Shown one piece after another: positions 48,206 through 57,906 of a stretch of DNA of 64,000 bases; within the stretch, counting starts at the first letter, position 1; each line of letters begins with the position of its first letter. Under the pieces are notes generated by a model that was not told the origin of the DNA, ran no database searches, and was given only the letters and a program-made list of their open reading frames with translations. Position numbers and translations under genes: made by a program. The DNA comes from Morganella morganii (GTDB lineage Bacteria; Pseudomonadota; Gammaproteobacteria; Enterobacterales; Enterobacteriaceae): NCBI RefSeq assembly GCF_019242955.1, contig NZ_CP066129.1:1922001-1986000 (forward strand), read 5' to 3'.

Positions 48206-49459
48206 TTACCGCTCTCTGAGAGCTTCATTTATTTTATTGAATGGTTTAATTAAGTATTGCAAAACAGTTTTATTTCCGGTTCGGATATCAACACTGGCTA
48301 CCATTCCGGGTGTAATAAAATACTGCTTTGCACTATCTGTTATCAGATAATCCTTATCGGTTTTGATATAAACACGATAATAAACAAGATCCGGTTTTTG
48401 TTCATCTTTAATCGTGTCTGGTGAAATAGTAACTACTTCGCCATCCAGTCCTCCATAAATTGAATAATCATATGCAGTAATCTTTACTTTTGCAGCTTGT
48501 CCGGGATGAATAAATGCAATATCCCGTGGTGATATCTGGGCTTCTATTAATAGATTATCATCCAGCGGAACAATATTCATTAACTCGCCATTTGGTGGCA
48601 CAACACCACCAATAGTATTAATTTCAATATTTTTGACAACGCCCCGGACAGGAGAGCGGATAGTTGATTTCGATAACATATCCTTACGTCCGAGTATAAT
48701 CTGAGACAATGAACCTATCTCAGCAGAAACCTTGGACAGTTCTTCCCGTGATCTGACATAGTAATCAGAAAGGAGTTCAGACTCTTTCATGCTTAGATCA
48801 ACAAGCTGTTTTTTTAAGCGGATAACATCTACGGTACTTGATGCGCCTTCTTTTGCCAGCCTGGAATTGATCGCTAACTCACGGTTCAGCAATGATTTTG
48901 AATCCCTGATATTTTTCATGGACGTTTCAAATTGCTGCCGCCGTGAATCATAAAGCCGTTTTTCCGCACCGGTTAATTCAGTAAATTCATCTAATTCTGA
49001 CGGAAATACTAACGGAACTTTATTTACTTCGGCATACAGCCGGGATTGCTGGGCCAGTAATGCACGGTATTTTGATTCTGACTCTGCAACCGTAGATTGT
49101 GTCCGTGTAATATCAAGCTGAACTAAAATCTGACCGGCATCAACAATTTGTCCTTCTTTTACATGAATATTCTCGAGAATCCCGCCATCCATTGACTGGA
49201 TAATTTTCTCTTTTGAGCTTGGAATGACTTTACCATTGCCTTTTGAAACTTCATCTATATTAAATAAGGCACTCCAGATTAAAAAAACGGATAAAAAACC
49301 CATAATGGAAAATAATATAGTTGCCGCACGGCTTGCAGTAACATCCTTACCTTCATCATGTGAAAATTCATCAACACCGTCATAACTGTGAGATGTACTA
49401 TTTTTCATAAAAACATCTCTTATAAATGACGATATGTTTTTGAATAATGATTTTTTCAT
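48206..49459 (-). CDS. HlyD-family membrane fusion protein of the type I secretion system
   Basis: A 417-residue adaptor. It has a short cytoplasmic tail, a single membrane segment (about 43-65, ILFSIMGFLSVFLIWSALF) and a long periplasmic coiled-coil hairpin. The beta-barrel domain has the HlyD signature with RSPVRGVVKNIEINTIGGVV and IHPGQAAKVKITAYDYSIYG near the C-terminus. It links the ABC transporter to the TolC-like outer membrane channel. It starts 11 bases after the ABC transporter stop and belongs to the LapC/SiiD/BapC type found next to adhesin substrates. Confidence 0.92.
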   Translation of the reverse strand: MKKSLFKNISSFIRDVFMKNSTSHSYDGVDEFSHDEGKDVTASRAATILFSIMGFLSVFLIWSALFNIDEVSKGNGKVIPSSKEKIIQSMDGGILENIHVKEGQIVDAGQILVQLDITRTQSTVAESESKYRALLAQQSRLYAEVNKVPLVFPSELDEFTELTGAEKRLYDSRRQQFETSMKNIRDSKSLLNRELAINSRLAKEGASSTVDVIRLKKQLVDLSMKESELLSDYYVRSREELSKVSAEIGSLSQIILGRKDMLSKSTIRSPVRGVVKNIEINTIGGVVPPNGELMNIVPLDDNLLIEAQISPRDIAFIHPGQAAKVKITAYDYSIYGGLDGEVVTISPDTIKDEQKPDLVYYRVYIKTDKDYLITDSAKQYFITPGMVASVDIRTGNKTVLQYLIKPFNKINEALRER

Positions 49460-49470
49460 ATTGTCACCTG

Positions 49471-51615
49471 TTAAATCGAAGCTGCAACATCACTTTTATG
49501 TTTATCCATAAGGATTTCTCCCTGCGAAACGACTATTACACGATCAACTAATTCAAGGATTTTTCTGCGATGTGTGGCAATAATGACTGTTTTACCACTC
49601 AGCCAGGATTTCATATTATCAACGAACTCTTTTTCAGTAACTTCATCTAAAGCTGCTGTTGGTTCATCCAGTAAAATAATATTAGGGTTCCGTAACACTA
49701 ATCTTGTTAATAAAAGTGTCTGCTGTTGTCCGCCTGATAATCCGCTGCCGCCTTCCTGAATAACATAATCCAAGCCATCAGGAAGCTGATTAATAAAGTT
49801 AATAGCACCAGTCAGGCGGATAGCATCAATAATTTCACTATCTTCAGCAACCGGCATGCCTAATGTAATATTTTCCCGGATAGTACCGTAAAACAAGCGC
49901 GAATTTTGTGTTAAATAACCAATGTCTCTGCGTAAATCGGCAGGGTCAATATTGCTGATATTCAGGTGATCAAGTGTAATTTCACCATCCAGTTGGATCA
50001 TCATACCCGCCAGAGCACTGAGTAAGGATGATTTGCCTGAACCGTTACGACCGAGCAGTGCAATTTTTTCACCCGGTGAGATATCCAGTTTTGTCACTTT
50101 GATCGCAATGCGTTTACTTTCCTGATTGTGAACAAAGGAAGCATCACGGACAGAATACTGACCGGTTAATGAAGGGCGATGCACCATCTTTGTATTTTCA
50201 GGATGATCAACCGGTAACTGCATAATACTGTCCAGGCCCGACATCGCGACTTTTGTTTGTTGCCAGCGGGTCAGAATACCGGCGATCTGAGAAATAGGCG
50301 CCATCATACGTGAACTCAGAATAGATGAAGCAACCAGTGCCCCCGTTGACAATTCACCATCCATAACCAGCGGTGTGCCTACCAGAACCACGCAGACAAA
50401 CACGGCATTTTGTATCAGATATGACCATGATGTCAGCTTATGCGTCAGGTGTTTCAGCTCAAGACTATTTTCAGCCGTTGTTTTGGTGTAATGCAGCCAT
50501 TGCTGCTGGAAACGGTGTTCTGCCTGTAAGAATTTAATATCATCCAGTCCCTGTACGGTTTCCACCAGCATCGCGTTGCGCAGACTGGATTCACGCATTG
50601 CTGAGTTAGCCAGTACTGCCAGTTTTTTCTGTGCGAAAAAGCCGGGTAATACCATCAGGATCATGCCGGCCAGCGGAACGACGAAAACTATTCCGCCGAG
50701 GGAATAAATGACAGCCAGAAATAAGAAGAAGAAGGGCAGGTCAGCGATGGCAACAACGGTTGACGATGTCATCATCTCGCGGACTTGTTCTAATTCCCGT
50801 AACTGGGAAATAAATGTTCCTGTCGATTTCGGGCGGAATCCGTTTTTAATCCGTAATGAACGACCGAATACACGGTCAGAAATTACTAAATCAGCGCGTT
50901 TGCCCAGAATATCGACAACGCTGTAACGCAGCAGCCTTAAGGTAAAATCAAAAATAAAGGCAAGTACAACACCCGAAAACAGAACCCACATGGTCGGATA
51001 TGATTGCGCGGGTATGATCCGGTCATACGTCTGCATAGAATAAGTAATACCGGCCAAACCGAGTATATTGACAAACAAGGAGCCCAGAATCACAAAGTAA
51101 TAAGGCTTCATATCTGCAAAAATTATTTTCCAGACCCAGTATTTTTCAGTTGGTTTTACATAATCATCAATACGCGGGTCTGCCGCATTTTTCACCGGTC
51201 TTAATGTCACTATCCGTGAAGCTTTTTCTTCCAGCTCACTGCGGGACAGGACAGATATTAATCCGTCATCCTCGACATAAGAGATAACCAGATTACCGTT
51301 ATTATCAATATTTTTTAATAACGCCAGCTGACCGTCATTAAATTCAATTACCTGAGGAAAGAGCCAGGTGTTAAATTTATATTTTTTGACAGCATTAAAT
51401 TTATATGATAATCCGGCTTGTTTGGTCATCATACGGATTACCGCTGTTTCCTGCATGTCTTTACTCCATAAAGACGTAATCAGGATATTTTGTTCTGATA
51501 TGTTTAAGCGGTAATAGTGTGCTATCTGAATAATGGCTTTACGCCAGCTTTCATAATAATGTTGTTTTTCAGCTTGTTTATTGTCAATGACATCATCAAG
51601 AAAATCGACACTCAC
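49471..51615 (-). CDS. Type I secretion ABC transporter (LapB/RtxB type, C39-like domain)
   Basis: A 714-residue transporter-ATPase. Residues 1-150 form a C39-like domain without any cysteine, so it is not a processing protease and the substrate is not cleaved by it. Membrane segments span about 165-430. The ATPase has Walker A GRNGSGKSS (522-530), LSGGQQQTLLLTRLVL and a Walker B with Asp650 in LLDEPTAAL. With the adjacent TolC and HlyD genes it makes a one-step export channel. Large adhesin exporters (LapB, BapB, SiiF) are of this type. It starts 14 bases after the TolC stop. Confidence 0.93.
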   Translation of the reverse strand: MSVDFLDDVIDNKQAEKQHYYESWRKAIIQIAHYYRLNISEQNILITSLWSKDMQETAVIRMMTKQAGLSYKFNAVKKYKFNTWLFPQVIEFNDGQLALLKNIDNNGNLVISYVEDDGLISVLSRSELEEKASRIVTLRPVKNAADPRIDDYVKPTEKYWVWKIIFADMKPYYFVILGSLFVNILGLAGITYSMQTYDRIIPAQSYPTMWVLFSGVVLAFIFDFTLRLLRYSVVDILGKRADLVISDRVFGRSLRIKNGFRPKSTGTFISQLRELEQVREMMTSSTVVAIADLPFFFLFLAVIYSLGGIVFVVPLAGMILMVLPGFFAQKKLAVLANSAMRESSLRNAMLVETVQGLDDIKFLQAEHRFQQQWLHYTKTTAENSLELKHLTHKLTSWSYLIQNAVFVCVVLVGTPLVMDGELSTGALVASSILSSRMMAPISQIAGILTRWQQTKVAMSGLDSIMQLPVDHPENTKMVHRPSLTGQYSVRDASFVHNQESKRIAIKVTKLDISPGEKIALLGRNGSGKSSLLSALAGMMIQLDGEITLDHLNISNIDPADLRRDIGYLTQNSRLFYGTIRENITLGMPVAEDSEIIDAIRLTGAINFINQLPDGLDYVIQEGGSGLSGGQQQTLLLTRLVLRNPNIILLDEPTAALDEVTEKEFVDNMKSWLSGKTVIIATHRRKILELVDRVIVVSQGEILMDKHKSDVAASI

Positions 51616-51629
51616 AGTTTAATCCTTCA

Positions 51630-53216
51630 TTAGAATTTAGAGAAATTTTGTGCCAATGTACCTGTCTGGTATAAACATTCGACAGAAAAACTGGCAATGT
51701 TGTATTCACTGTTAATAATGTCCATTTTTGTTTGATGGATTTCTGATTCCGCACTGATTAAATCCGTAAAAGAGCGGGTTCCTAATTGTTCATATTGCAT
51801 CATATATAAATCACGCGTGCGTATAGATTCGGTTGCCCGGTTTAATTTGGCCTGTAAACTCAGTTTGGCGTTTTCAACCTGACTGGATGATTCAGATATT
51901 TTTAACCGTGAGTTAGTATATTCATTTTCTAAATTGTTATTGGCAGCATATAATGCCTGTTCTGCTTGCCGGACACGGGATGATATTGCGCCTCCCTGAT
52001 ATAATGGTGCTTTTACATTAAGATAAACACCAAATTTATCTTTATTCCGGTTAGAGTAACTATTGCTGTTCCTGTCTTCTATCTCATATTCATAGAATGG
52101 ATTCAGTGAAATTGTCGGGTAATGTTCAGATTTTGCTAATTCGATTTGTTTTCTGGCAACACTTACCTGCGATTCCGCAATGCGAATCATCGGAGATGAA
52201 AATGCTTCATCCATACGCATTGTGCAGGACGATTGTAATTCATCAGGAAAGCGGATAACAATTTTGTCTGAAATACTTTTGTTAACCATGTTATTCAGGG
52301 TGGCACTCCAGCGGTTATACTGGGATTTATAGTCATTCAGCTGTGATACCGAAGATGCCAGTCTGACTTTTGATTGTGAGTAGTCTGACTCTGCACTGGC
52401 ACCCAGAGCCGTTCGTTTTTTGGCGATCTCATTAATTTTAGCAAAGCCGGATAATTGCTCATCAGCAATTTCAATAAGTTGTTTATACTTTACTACCTGC
52501 AAATAGGCGTTTACCGTCTGGTATGCAATATCATTAATTTCTTTTTCCAGTTCATATTCTGAGTAAACCGTATTTAATTCATTTAATGATACTTTTGTTT
52601 TGGTTTTTCCGAAATCATAGATCATCTGTTCAGCAGCAACAGTGATTTTATTCGAGCGATCATTTCCGTTACCATAATCGTTTTGTTCCAGGCCGGTTTT
52701 TACCCCCATATTTAATGACGGGTAATAAGCTGAATTAGCTTCTTCAATCGCTTCTTTGGCTCTTTCAACTTCGCGGCCTGAACGTTTAATAGCAGGGTGC
52801 CAGGAAATGGCCATATCCACAATTGAGCGGATATCAACATTCCCGTAATTACCTGCCGGCCCGGTATTTTTTAGTGTGGGTATCTGCTGATATCCCGGCA
52901 GGGATGCAACGTCAATTTCACTATTTTGTTCAGATTTATCAGAATTTGTATTCTGATTCAAATAACGCGGGCTATTTAACATGCCGGGAGATGTGTTTAA
53001 TTGTGTATTTGCAGAGAGATTATTATTTTCATCTGAGTTTGAATTTGAGTCTGAGCCGGATTTAGAAAAAACACCAAATACCAGTGCTGTCTTTTTTCCG
53101 TTAGCATCAAATGTTACCGGATAAAAAGTATCATTGTTACCAAAAGACTGACTATGAAATATTATTGTGACTAAAGCAGACAGATAGCGGACTTTACAAA
53201 ATTTCATACGTTTCAT
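51630..53216 (-). CDS. TolC-family outer membrane channel of type I secretion
   Basis: A 528-residue protein with a signal peptide (MKRMKFCKVRYLSALVTIIF, cleavage near SQSFG). An unusual Ser/Asn-rich spacer occupies about 55-100, followed by the two long TolC/OEP repeats (SIVDMAISWHPAIKRSGRE, then NAYLQVVKYKQLIEIAD and APLYQGGAISSRVRQAE). It forms the outer membrane exit duct. ATGs at 53216 and 53207 are both possible starts. It lies between the BapA-prefix gene and the ABC transporter, with a strong hairpin separating it from the former. Confidence 0.92.
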   Translation of the reverse strand: MKRMKFCKVRYLSALVTIIFHSQSFGNNDTFYPVTFDANGKKTALVFGVFSKSGSDSNSNSDENNNLSANTQLNTSPGMLNSPRYLNQNTNSDKSEQNSEIDVASLPGYQQIPTLKNTGPAGNYGNVDIRSIVDMAISWHPAIKRSGREVERAKEAIEEANSAYYPSLNMGVKTGLEQNDYGNGNDRSNKITVAAEQMIYDFGKTKTKVSLNELNTVYSEYELEKEINDIAYQTVNAYLQVVKYKQLIEIADEQLSGFAKINEIAKKRTALGASAESDYSQSKVRLASSVSQLNDYKSQYNRWSATLNNMVNKSISDKIVIRFPDELQSSCTMRMDEAFSSPMIRIAESQVSVARKQIELAKSEHYPTISLNPFYEYEIEDRNSNSYSNRNKDKFGVYLNVKAPLYQGGAISSRVRQAEQALYAANNNLENEYTNSRLKISESSSQVENAKLSLQAKLNRATESIRTRDLYMMQYEQLGTRSFTDLISAESEIHQTKMDIINSEYNIASFSVECLYQTGTLAQNFSKF

Positions 53217-53233
53217 CAGATTGAGCTGGGTTT

Positions 53234-53268
53234 ATAATACCCTGCATATTCCTTATGCAGGGTATTAT
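53234..53268 (-). other. Perfect intercistronic hairpin between the substrate and TolC genes
   Basis: ATAATACCCTGCATA / TATGCAGGGTATTAT has a 15-base-pair perfect stem and a 5-base loop. It lies 12 bases after the stop at 53280 and before TolC at 53216. No T run follows on the minus strand, so it is not a classic terminator. It may slow decay of the upstream substrate mRNA or reduce read-through. Confidence 0.75.
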
Positions 53269-53279
53269 CTGATATTACA

Positions 53280-55961
53280 TTAAGCAACCATACTCACGAG
53301 GTTAGCCTGATCATCAATCATTGGCTGATTCACAAATACTTGTGTTTCTGCCTGTGCTTCAGAAGGTACTGAAACATTTACGGTTTCTTCTTTAGGTGCA
53401 ATTGCATCCAGATTGATACCGGTATTGTTTTCAGACAGCAGTTCGTTTAATTCGAATGCCGGTTCTTTAACTTCATCAGCAGCTTTAACTTCATCAGTCA
53501 CTTTGATTTCATCAGCTGCTTTACCATCACTGACTTTAGCAACTTCATCAGTGTGGGTTTCCAGAGCATCTGTGATTTCTTTCAGGAATGCCTTAATTTC
53601 ATTTCCGTCACCTTCAGAGACTTTATCGCCTTTGGAGGAGCCCAGAATATCACTGATCATATCTTTAATAATTTCAATACCTTTACCCGGAATATCTTTA
53701 AGCGATTTCAGGATATCAATACCATCTTTAATGGATTCAATAATAATTGAACCCCATTTCGGAATAGCTTTGAACGGGTTAAGCGCATCAATGACAGGCT
53801 TAACGAAGGTATCGATCGGATTTTTAATAAAAGCAGTGTGTAAAATTTTGACAATTTCCTGTACAGAATCTTTCACAGTGCCGAACTGAGTTGAAACATG
53901 ATCACTAATCAGTTTTGCGCCGTCTTTTATTTTCTGAACAACAAATTCGAATCCTTTGCCGGGAATTGCTTTAACTGCATCCCAGGTAGCTTTGATGCCT
54001 GCTTTAATACCGCTGATAACGATGTCTTTACCTAAACCAATTACTTTTATCGGGTTAATCCAATCAGTAAATTTCATATCTTTGATTGCATCAAGAGCCG
54101 TTTTCTTCACTGCCTGATAAACATCAGAGATGCCATCTTTGAAAATTTTAAATCCGCCGGAAATGGCTTCTTTCACAGCATCAATACCAAATTTGATACC
54201 AGATTTGATAATGTTGCCGGTTTCTGAAATAAAGTCTTTTACACCTTTAAAACCTGCTTTAAAGGCTTCAACTGGTGCTTTAATTGCGGTCCAGATAGTG
54301 CTGCCGATATTAGAAATAGCATCTTTTGCACCCTGAATCATGTCTTTGATAACTTCAACAGGTTTGGATGCAAGAACTTTATCAACAAATTCTTTGAATT
54401 CACTGTTTGCCAAATCTTTGAGTGAAGCCAGGCCATCTTTGATTGCCTCAAAAATACCTTTTGCTTCTTTAACAATGATACCTTTCTCAATCGGTTCTGA
54501 AGGCGTTACACTAACGTCTTTCAGATTATCAGTATTCGGTTTATGGCTGGCAGCAACATCCGGGCTGATTTTCTCAATCGCTTTGATTGCATCTTCACGG
54601 GCTGTCGTCAGCTCATTAAGTGCCTGCTTGGCATTGATGAGATCGTCGTTAGCCGCTTTGATTTGCGCATTGATTTCATCAACTTTATCAAGGCTGTTTG
54701 ATTTAATAGCCTGTTCTTTGGCATTTTTCGCCGCTTCAACAGCAAGGTTAGCTTCTTTAACTTTGTTTTCAGCAGCTAATACTTTCTCGTTATAAGCAGT
54801 CACTTTGGCAAATGCGTCATTGACGGCAGCCAGATTAGCTTCTGCAATTTCCAGGTTAGAAGTGATCGTCCCGATTTCACTTTCAACCTTATTAAGAGCT
54901 GCATCAGCCTGTGCTTTTAACGTATCTGTTGCAATTCCTTTTTCAGCTGCCGCTTTCAGGCTGATTTCCAGTCCTGCTTTAAGTTCAGCCAGTTTGCTCT
55001 GCAATGCAGCCAGTGCTTCCCGCACAGACTGTACATTTGTATCAGAAGGCTGAGTTTTAGCGGCTTCAGATGCAGCAAGAACGTCTTTCATGGTAGTGAA
55101 AGCAGTATCCAGACCACTAACATAATCCAGCAGATCTGATACTACTTTTGCAATAGTATCGGCATTCTCTGATACTGTTGTTGCATCACCCATTTCTGAA
55201 GCAATTTTTTCCAGCAGTGCTTTTGCTTCAGTGGTATTCAGTTTATTTTCTGCTGCTGCTTTGGTTAATACTTCAAAAGCAGTGACTTTCGTCTGAAGAG
55301 CAGCTAATTCTTCGGCTAACGCTGCTTTAGCATTCTGAACTTTTGCAAGATTTTCTGCCGTAGGTTCAGCTTTCAATGCTTCAACAGCGGCTTTCAGGGC
55401 ATCCAGTTTAGTGACAGTCAACTCAGCTTTAGTTTTAGCGACTTGCTCGTCAAATTTTGCCTGGCTCTTATCATCCGGATTGACAGGAGTTACAGGTTTT
55501 GTACTGCCACCGCCGCCGCCACCACCGCCGCCGCTGTTACTGGCTGCAATCGCAATTCCGGCAACACCGGCAACAACTAAAGGAACGATCCATACTGCAG
55601 GGTTTACCCCCTGATCGGTACCTTCACCGCTGATAACCTCATCCATGCTGCTGACAGCTGAGAATTCAAGTCCGGAGAAATTATCTGAATCATAATTAGC
55701 CTGATACAGGTATTCACCATCAGCAATAACTAATTTAGTCGGCTCAGCATTTCCGCCAGCCGGGAAAAAATCTTCAAGAGTGATTTTTTCACCATTTTTT
55801 TGAAGAATGACTAAGTTATTACCTGACTTTACTGCTCCGGAAATTGAATTCGTAGGTATATTTACCTTTACGATTGCGCCGGGCTGCGGAACTTTGATGA
55901 CATTAGCATTGCTGTATGTCAGTTCCTTTCCTGCTTTTGAAAAAACATCGATTTTATTCAT
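53280..55961 (-). CDS. Putative type I-secreted surface protein with BapA-prefix-like N-terminus
   Basis: A protein of 893 residues, first gene of the secretion operon. Residues 1-110 resemble the BapA-prefix domain (MNKIDVFSKAGKEL, VIKVPQPGAIVKV, LVILQKNGEKITLEDFFPAG). A hydrophobic segment (IVPLVVAGVAGIAIAAS, about 125-141) and a run of nine glycines (144-152) follow, as in Bap and LapF-type adhesins. Instead of Ig-like repeats there is a long Ala/Lys/Glu coiled coil (about 165-480) and then an amphipathic-helix region (about 490-780, for example FIKDGISDVYQAVKKTALDA-like units). The acidic tail ends MIDDQANLVSMVA. It has no RTX motif and no Sec signal. It is short for this adhesin class (BapA and SiiE exceed 3000 residues). 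Confidence 0.7.
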   Translation of the reverse strand: MNKIDVFSKAGKELTYSNANVIKVPQPGAIVKVNIPTNSISGAVKSGNNLVILQKNGEKITLEDFFPAGGNAEPTKLVIADGEYLYQANYDSDNFSGLEFSAVSSMDEVISGEGTDQGVNPAVWIVPLVVAGVAGIAIAASNSGGGGGGGGGSTKPVTPVNPDDKSQAKFDEQVAKTKAELTVTKLDALKAAVEALKAEPTAENLAKVQNAKAALAEELAALQTKVTAFEVLTKAAAENKLNTTEAKALLEKIASEMGDATTVSENADTIAKVVSDLLDYVSGLDTAFTTMKDVLAASEAAKTQPSDTNVQSVREALAALQSKLAELKAGLEISLKAAAEKGIATDTLKAQADAALNKVESEIGTITSNLEIAEANLAAVNDAFAKVTAYNEKVLAAENKVKEANLAVEAAKNAKEQAIKSNSLDKVDEINAQIKAANDDLINAKQALNELTTAREDAIKAIEKISPDVAASHKPNTDNLKDVSVTPSEPIEKGIIVKEAKGIFEAIKDGLASLKDLANSEFKEFVDKVLASKPVEVIKDMIQGAKDAISNIGSTIWTAIKAPVEAFKAGFKGVKDFISETGNIIKSGIKFGIDAVKEAISGGFKIFKDGISDVYQAVKKTALDAIKDMKFTDWINPIKVIGLGKDIVISGIKAGIKATWDAVKAIPGKGFEFVVQKIKDGAKLISDHVSTQFGTVKDSVQEIVKILHTAFIKNPIDTFVKPVIDALNPFKAIPKWGSIIIESIKDGIDILKSLKDIPGKGIEIIKDMISDILGSSKGDKVSEGDGNEIKAFLKEITDALETHTDEVAKVSDGKAADEIKVTDEVKAADEVKEPAFELNELLSENNTGINLDAIAPKEETVNVSVPSEAQAETQVFVNQPMIDDQANLVSMVA

Positions 55962-57906
55962 CGTTTCTACCTAGTACAGTTATTCGTTGTTTAGAGTCAA
56001 TAAAAACGTATGGCGATGTGGTTCCGCCGGCTCTGTTAGTGAAAATAAACAAACGACAAAATATTCAAATCATGGATTAGTAACACTACGCACAAAATTC
56101 ATAATTATTACAGGAATCAACTTGATGCGAATAATTATTATGAAGTGTGAATTATTGTAAATGAAGAAATTAAATATATCCATATGGCGTTATAAGCAAC
56201 AAATCAAAACCAAATATAACTCATATAATTGCAGGTATTTTGCCCGCCATCGCCAGAGATACGACCCGAAACAAACCGGATAGCTGATATTCCAAATCAG
56301 TTCGGTGAACATGACTTGTTACTTTTCAGGTGTTTATTTTTTTTATGAGAAACGTCCTAATTATCTTGTGCTATCTTGTGTTTACTGAATATCGTTAGTG
56401 CATCTATGTATATGTACCTATTATTATTTCTGAATGTTATTTTAATGTGAGATGTATTTTTCCGGATGTGATGTTATTTGCCTTGTCATTTGTGAACATT
56501 TTATTTGTATATATTGGTGTGTGTGCTCATATTTTATTACGTAATAATTACTATAGTTTTCACCTTTACTTTAGTTAATTGAGGCGGAGGTGGTTATCCC
56601 GAAAAAAAGGAGCCGGGATATCAGGGGCAGGGCTTTTATTAATAGTGTTCACGGCTCAGCCGAATGGATGAATCCATGATAACCGGCCGATTAAAATATA
56701 TACAAAAGAAGAGAGGGGAAGAAAAAATATTCGGCTTTGCCTTGTATAACTGACGTAATAAGGCTGAATCAGAAGCCGGTACAGACAGAGCAGTGAATAA
56801 AGGCTGATGCAAAACTATCCTGCGGAGAATTACCTGCATCAGTTATTGGTATCGTATACGGATAGCGGGCAACAATGAACCGGCCCGAATTTTTGCGAAA
56901 AACGCTTTCATGGTATGATTTTCCGGACTGGTTTCAGAAAACCTTTTTTCAGCCCTGGTGTTTTCATTTTCAGGTTATTTTTTAATATATGAAAATTTCA
57001 TACCGCGTATTTTATCTTTCATTTGTAATACGTGATATTACCGGTTCTGTTTCGTCGGAAGATACCGTTAATTTCTATATCAGAGTCGGTCGTGATTTTA
57101 TATTATTTAGGATGTTCTGCTGCTGTGTTTATTTTATCATGTCCGCTGCATGAGAATAATCTGCATTTAATCATCACTGAATTTATACTCTGCCAAAAAA
57201 TAGTTAAGTTTAATTTCATTTTCGGCACTCTTTTTTTCCGGAAGGTAAGGTTTTTCAATCATTGGATACTCATTGTGACTTGTTTTAGCCTGGTAAGCTG
57301 GTTGATAACTATAATTTCTAATTTTAAATTAATATTTACACGTGGGTTACTATCACGTGTGTTACTTTTTGCTGCTATGTGTTTTTAACAGGTATCACAG
57401 AAGTATATATAAAGAATGCGTGTGCGCCATTTTATAATTGATTGAATATTAATATTATTTTCAGGTCTACCGGACGTTAGCTTCAAACAAAAGAAAAAAT
57501 CATGTTCAACCCGAACTCCCTGTGTAGGTATATTAACTCATATTTTATTCTTATGTGGATAATCTAAAATCAGTGACACTATTATTACATCTGAGCAGAA
57601 AACAACTATCAGACTATATCTCTGATATTCATTATTTCGACATAATGATAATAAACAGATAGTTATACACCATTCTGATGATTTTTATTATTCCTGTGAG
57701 ATTAGTGGTGTGTTTCTTTACTAAATATTATTAATGTCATCTGCTTACATACGTCTTTTGCAACAAATAACTCATCAGGAAGCTGATAAAAATAACAACA
57801 AAATTCACACTTTTATTACAAACAAATATACAAAATAATATCAGTATTACCTTTTTCTGTACTGCTCGTTATTTTTAAAGTCACATCATTTACTACAAGG
57901 ATTATC
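55962..57906. other. 1.9-kb gene-poor AT-rich region
   Basis: No convincing gene on either strand. It must contain the promoter of the minus-strand secretion operon (near 55962-56150) and that of the plus-strand esterase (near 57750-57900). Frames at 57032-57388 (plus, hydrophobic, 118 codons) and 56639-56839 (minus, 66 codons) lack ribosome binding sites and family features. ATCCCG / CGGGAT forms a hairpin near 56597-56620. Runs of AATAATTATT are frequent. Such long AT-rich regions commonly bind H-NS, which is inference here. Confidence 0.65.

Noticed and set aside
53280-55961. Classifying the BapA-prefix protein as an RTX toxin or Ig-repeat adhesin
   Set aside because: No GGxGxD nonapeptides and no Ig-like repeats were seen; only the N-terminal part resembles giant adhesins.
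56639-56839. 66-codon frame on the minus strand
   Set aside because: No start signal or recognisable domain; not enough to call a gene or a transposase remnant.
57032-57388. 118-codon hydrophobic frame on the plus strand
   Set aside because: No ribosome binding site, no family features; hydrophobicity comes from T-rich sequence. Treated as chance.
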